In this document: piece by piece, positions 62,567-64,000 of the stretch
How the letters are laid out: every line of letters starts with the position of its first letter
Numbering within the stretch: the stretch's first letter is position 1
Translations under genes and position numbers: made by a program
Origin: JAHQVV01 sp039188575
GTDB taxonomy: Bacteria > Planctomycetota > Phycisphaerae > Phycisphaerales > Phycisphaeraceae
Assembly: GCA_039188575.1 (NCBI GenBank)
Contig: JBCCYY010000001.1
Location: forward strand, 51,412 to 115,411
Length of the DNA stretch: 64,000 nt
Reading direction: 5' to 3'
The notes under the pieces: generated by a model
The model's input: the letters and a program-made list of their open reading frames with translations, nothing else
What the model was told of the DNA's origin: nothing
Database searches by the model: none

Positions 62567-62601
62567 TTGTGTTTGAATTGGCAAATATGTTATATTTTGC
62601 C
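62567..62601 (+). promoter_or_regulatory. Promoter with overlapping palindrome before the aldolase gene
   Basis: TTGTGT (62567-62572), an 18-nt spacer and TATATT (62591-62596) form a promoter. GGCAAA (62580-62585) and TTTGCC (62596-62601) form an inverted repeat spaced by 10 nt around the -10 box, a likely operator for the divergent DeoR-type repressor. The surrounding 62500-62600 is markedly AT-rich. Confidence 0.65.
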
Positions 62602-62641
62602 TCTGCTGGAGATCTTTCATTCAGGCTCAGGAGGCCCGTTC

Positions 62642-64000
62642 ATGACGACCAAGACCGACCTAGCACACGTCACGCGCTACTGGAATGACGATGAAGCAGC
62701 CAATCTCACCGATGGGTTGGACCGGCTCGTTTACAGATCCAACAGCCTGGGTAACGACCAACGCGTCACCAACACCGGCGGCGGCAACACCTCCTCCAAG
62801 ATCGAAGAGACCGACCCGCTCACCGGCGAAAAAACCAAGGTCCTCTGGGTCAAGGGCTCCGGGGGAGACCTACGGACCTCCAAACGGCCCAACTTCGCCG
62901 CGCTTGAGATGAGCAAGCTCAATCAGCTCAAGACCGTCTACGCCAACATGCCTAACAACGGTATCAAGACCCCGGCCGAGGACGAGATGGTCGCGCTCTA
63001 CAGGCACTGCACCTACAACCTCAACCCGCGCGCATCGTCGATCGACACCCCGCTGCACGCCTTCGTCCCGCACAAGTTCGTCGACCACACCCACCCCAAC
63101 TCGCTGATCTCTGTCGCCGCCAGCGCAAATGGGCCAGAAGTGATGAAAGAGATCTTCGGCGACGACCTGTTCTGGCTGCCGTGGATGCGTCCCGGTTTCG
63201 AACTCGGCCTCGCGCTGGAAAAAGGCTGCGAAGAAAACCCCAACGCTAAGGGCGCGATCATGGGCCAGCACGGCCTGATCAATTGGGCGGATGACGACCA
63301 GGAGTGCTACGAGCTGTCGCTCGAACTCATCGAAAAAGCCGCCGCCTATATCGAAGAACACGACAAGGGCGATCAAACCTTCGGCGGGGCCAAGTACGAA
63401 TCACTCAGTGAAGAAGACCGCAACGAACTGCTGATCAAACTGCTGCCCTGGCTGCGTGGCAAGGTCTCGACTCATAAGCGCATGATCGGCACCGTCCAGG
63501 CGGACGAAAAGATCCTGCGCTTCGTCAACTCCAACGACGCGCCCCGCCTCGCCGACCTGGGCACCTCCTGCCCCGACCACTTCCTGCGGACCAAGATCAA
63601 GCCGCTCTTCGTCGATTGGGACCCCGCCTCCGGCGATCTCGACGCGCTCAAAAGCATGATCGAATCCGCCATCGAGAAGTACGTAGCGGACTACGCCACC
63701 TATTACGAAACCTGCAAGCACGATAACTCCCCTGCCATGCGGCAGCCCAACCCGACAGTCGTCCTCATCCCCGGCGTCGGCATGGTCACTTGGGGCAAGA
63801 ACAAGTCCGAATCCCGCGTCACCGCCGAGTTCTACAACTGCGCGGTCGAAGTCATGCGTGGTGCCGAGGCCATCGGCGGCTACATCGCCCTGCCCCAGCA
63901 AGAGGCCTTCGACATCGAGTACTGGCTGCTCGAAGAGGCCAAGCTCCAGCGCATGCCCCCCGACAAGCCCCTGGCCGGCCACATCAGCGTCGTCGTCGGC
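62642..64000 (+). CDS. Bifunctional rhamnulose-1-phosphate aldolase/short-chain dehydrogenase, partial
   Basis: The start of a long gene cut at the window end after 453 codons. ATG 62642 has AGGAGG at 62629-62634. The class II aldolase domain occupies about 20-350: NTGGGNTSSKIEE and KGSGGDLRTSKRPNFA bind the phosphate, PLHAFVPHKFVDHTHPNSLI contains zinc-binding His residues, and GQHGLINWADDDQECYEL follows. The region after about 370 (PTVVLIPGVGMVTWGKNKSE, EYWLLEEAKLQRMP) is the linker to the C-terminal dehydrogenase that turns L-lactaldehyde to L-lactate; that part lies beyond the window. The enzyme splits L-rhamnulose 1-phosphate into dihydroxyacetone phosphate and lactaldehyde. Rhamnose use fits algal polysaccharide degraders. 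Confidence 0.9.
   Translation, partial: MTTKTDLAHVTRYWNDDEAANLTDGLDRLVYRSNSLGNDQRVTNTGGGNTSSKIEETDPLTGEKTKVLWVKGSGGDLRTSKRPNFAALEMSKLNQLKTVYANMPNNGIKTPAEDEMVALYRHCTYNLNPRASSIDTPLHAFVPHKFVDHTHPNSLISVAASANGPEVMKEIFGDDLFWLPWMRPGFELGLALEKGCEENPNAKGAIMGQHGLINWADDDQECYELSLELIEKAAAYIEEHDKGDQTFGGAKYESLSEEDRNELLIKLLPWLRGKVSTHKRMIGTVQADEKILRFVNSNDAPRLADLGTSCPDHFLRTKIKPLFVDWDPASGDLDALKSMIESAIEKYVADYATYYETCKHDNSPAMRQPNPTVVLIPGVGMVTWGKNKSESRVTAEFYNCAVEVMRGAEAIGGYIALPQQEAFDIEYWLLEEAKLQRMPPDKPLAGHISVVVG

Overview
The window is a GC-rich, gene-dense piece of a bacterial chromosome with mostly housekeeping genes on both strands and no rRNA, CRISPR array, transposase or phage genes. The set of families (ExbB-ExbD-ExbD followed by a large TolA-like protein, a lone flagellin, DUF3467, FGE-sulfatase-type lipoprotein, b-type cytochrome/Rieske fusion beside a HEAT-cupredoxin protein, fused aldolase/dehydrogenase of rhamnose catabolism) and the base composition suggest Planctomycetota, probably class Phycisphaerae. 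This placement is inference from gene content, not from a marker-gene comparison.

Layout. 1-783: tRNA-Met, a palindromic operator-like site and two overlapping tatA genes. 1052-6367 (minus): small membrane protein, flagellin, fumC with an internal low-GC patch, and a 713-residue coiled-coil protein. 6569-10447: Na+/H+ antiporter, FGE-like lipoprotein, metK. 10750-14587: an ExbB/ExbD/ExbD/TolA-like energised envelope operon. 14667-26528: ptsP, rng/rne, dxr, zinc-ribbon protein, rseP-like protease, yidC, mnmE. 26577-28494: smpB, a hydrolase lipoprotein and a decayed second copy of the smpB 3' end, then a small lipoprotein. 28508-33055: photolyase and SDR39U1-type epimerase, divergent from uvrB. 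33065-35017 (minus): two tRNA-Arg genes running into mnmC. 35084-43290: panE, a secreted protein, tig, a small membrane protein, clpX, S41 protease. 43349-49707: aroC and small genes, YiiX-type lipoprotein, HDOD-GGDEF protein, a CxxCH lipoprotein. 49711-54887 (minus): DinB, NRDE and a hydrolase-DedA-ATP-grasp triple fusion, then flavodoxin, SMR pump and a 28-residue peptide. 55075-59723: a heme b/Rieske operon divergent from a HEAT-cupredoxin protein. 59805-64000: xylulokinase, DUF3467, DeoR regulator divergent from a rhamnulose-phosphate aldolase/dehydrogenase cut by the window edge.

Three points stand out. (1) At least nine genes have a TANNNT hexamer ending 5-7 nt before the start codon and no Shine-Dalgarno sequence, so leaderless transcription looks common here; in two cases the hexamer contains the stop codon of the gene upstream. 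(2) A single 924-residue protein joins an alpha/beta hydrolase, a DedA membrane domain and an ATP-grasp ligase, translationally coupled to NRDE and DinB-family genes; this is the best candidate for an undescribed system. (3) tRNA-Arg(UCU), a known target of mnm5U34 modification, is apparently transcribed together with mnmC, the gene for the enzyme that finishes that modification.
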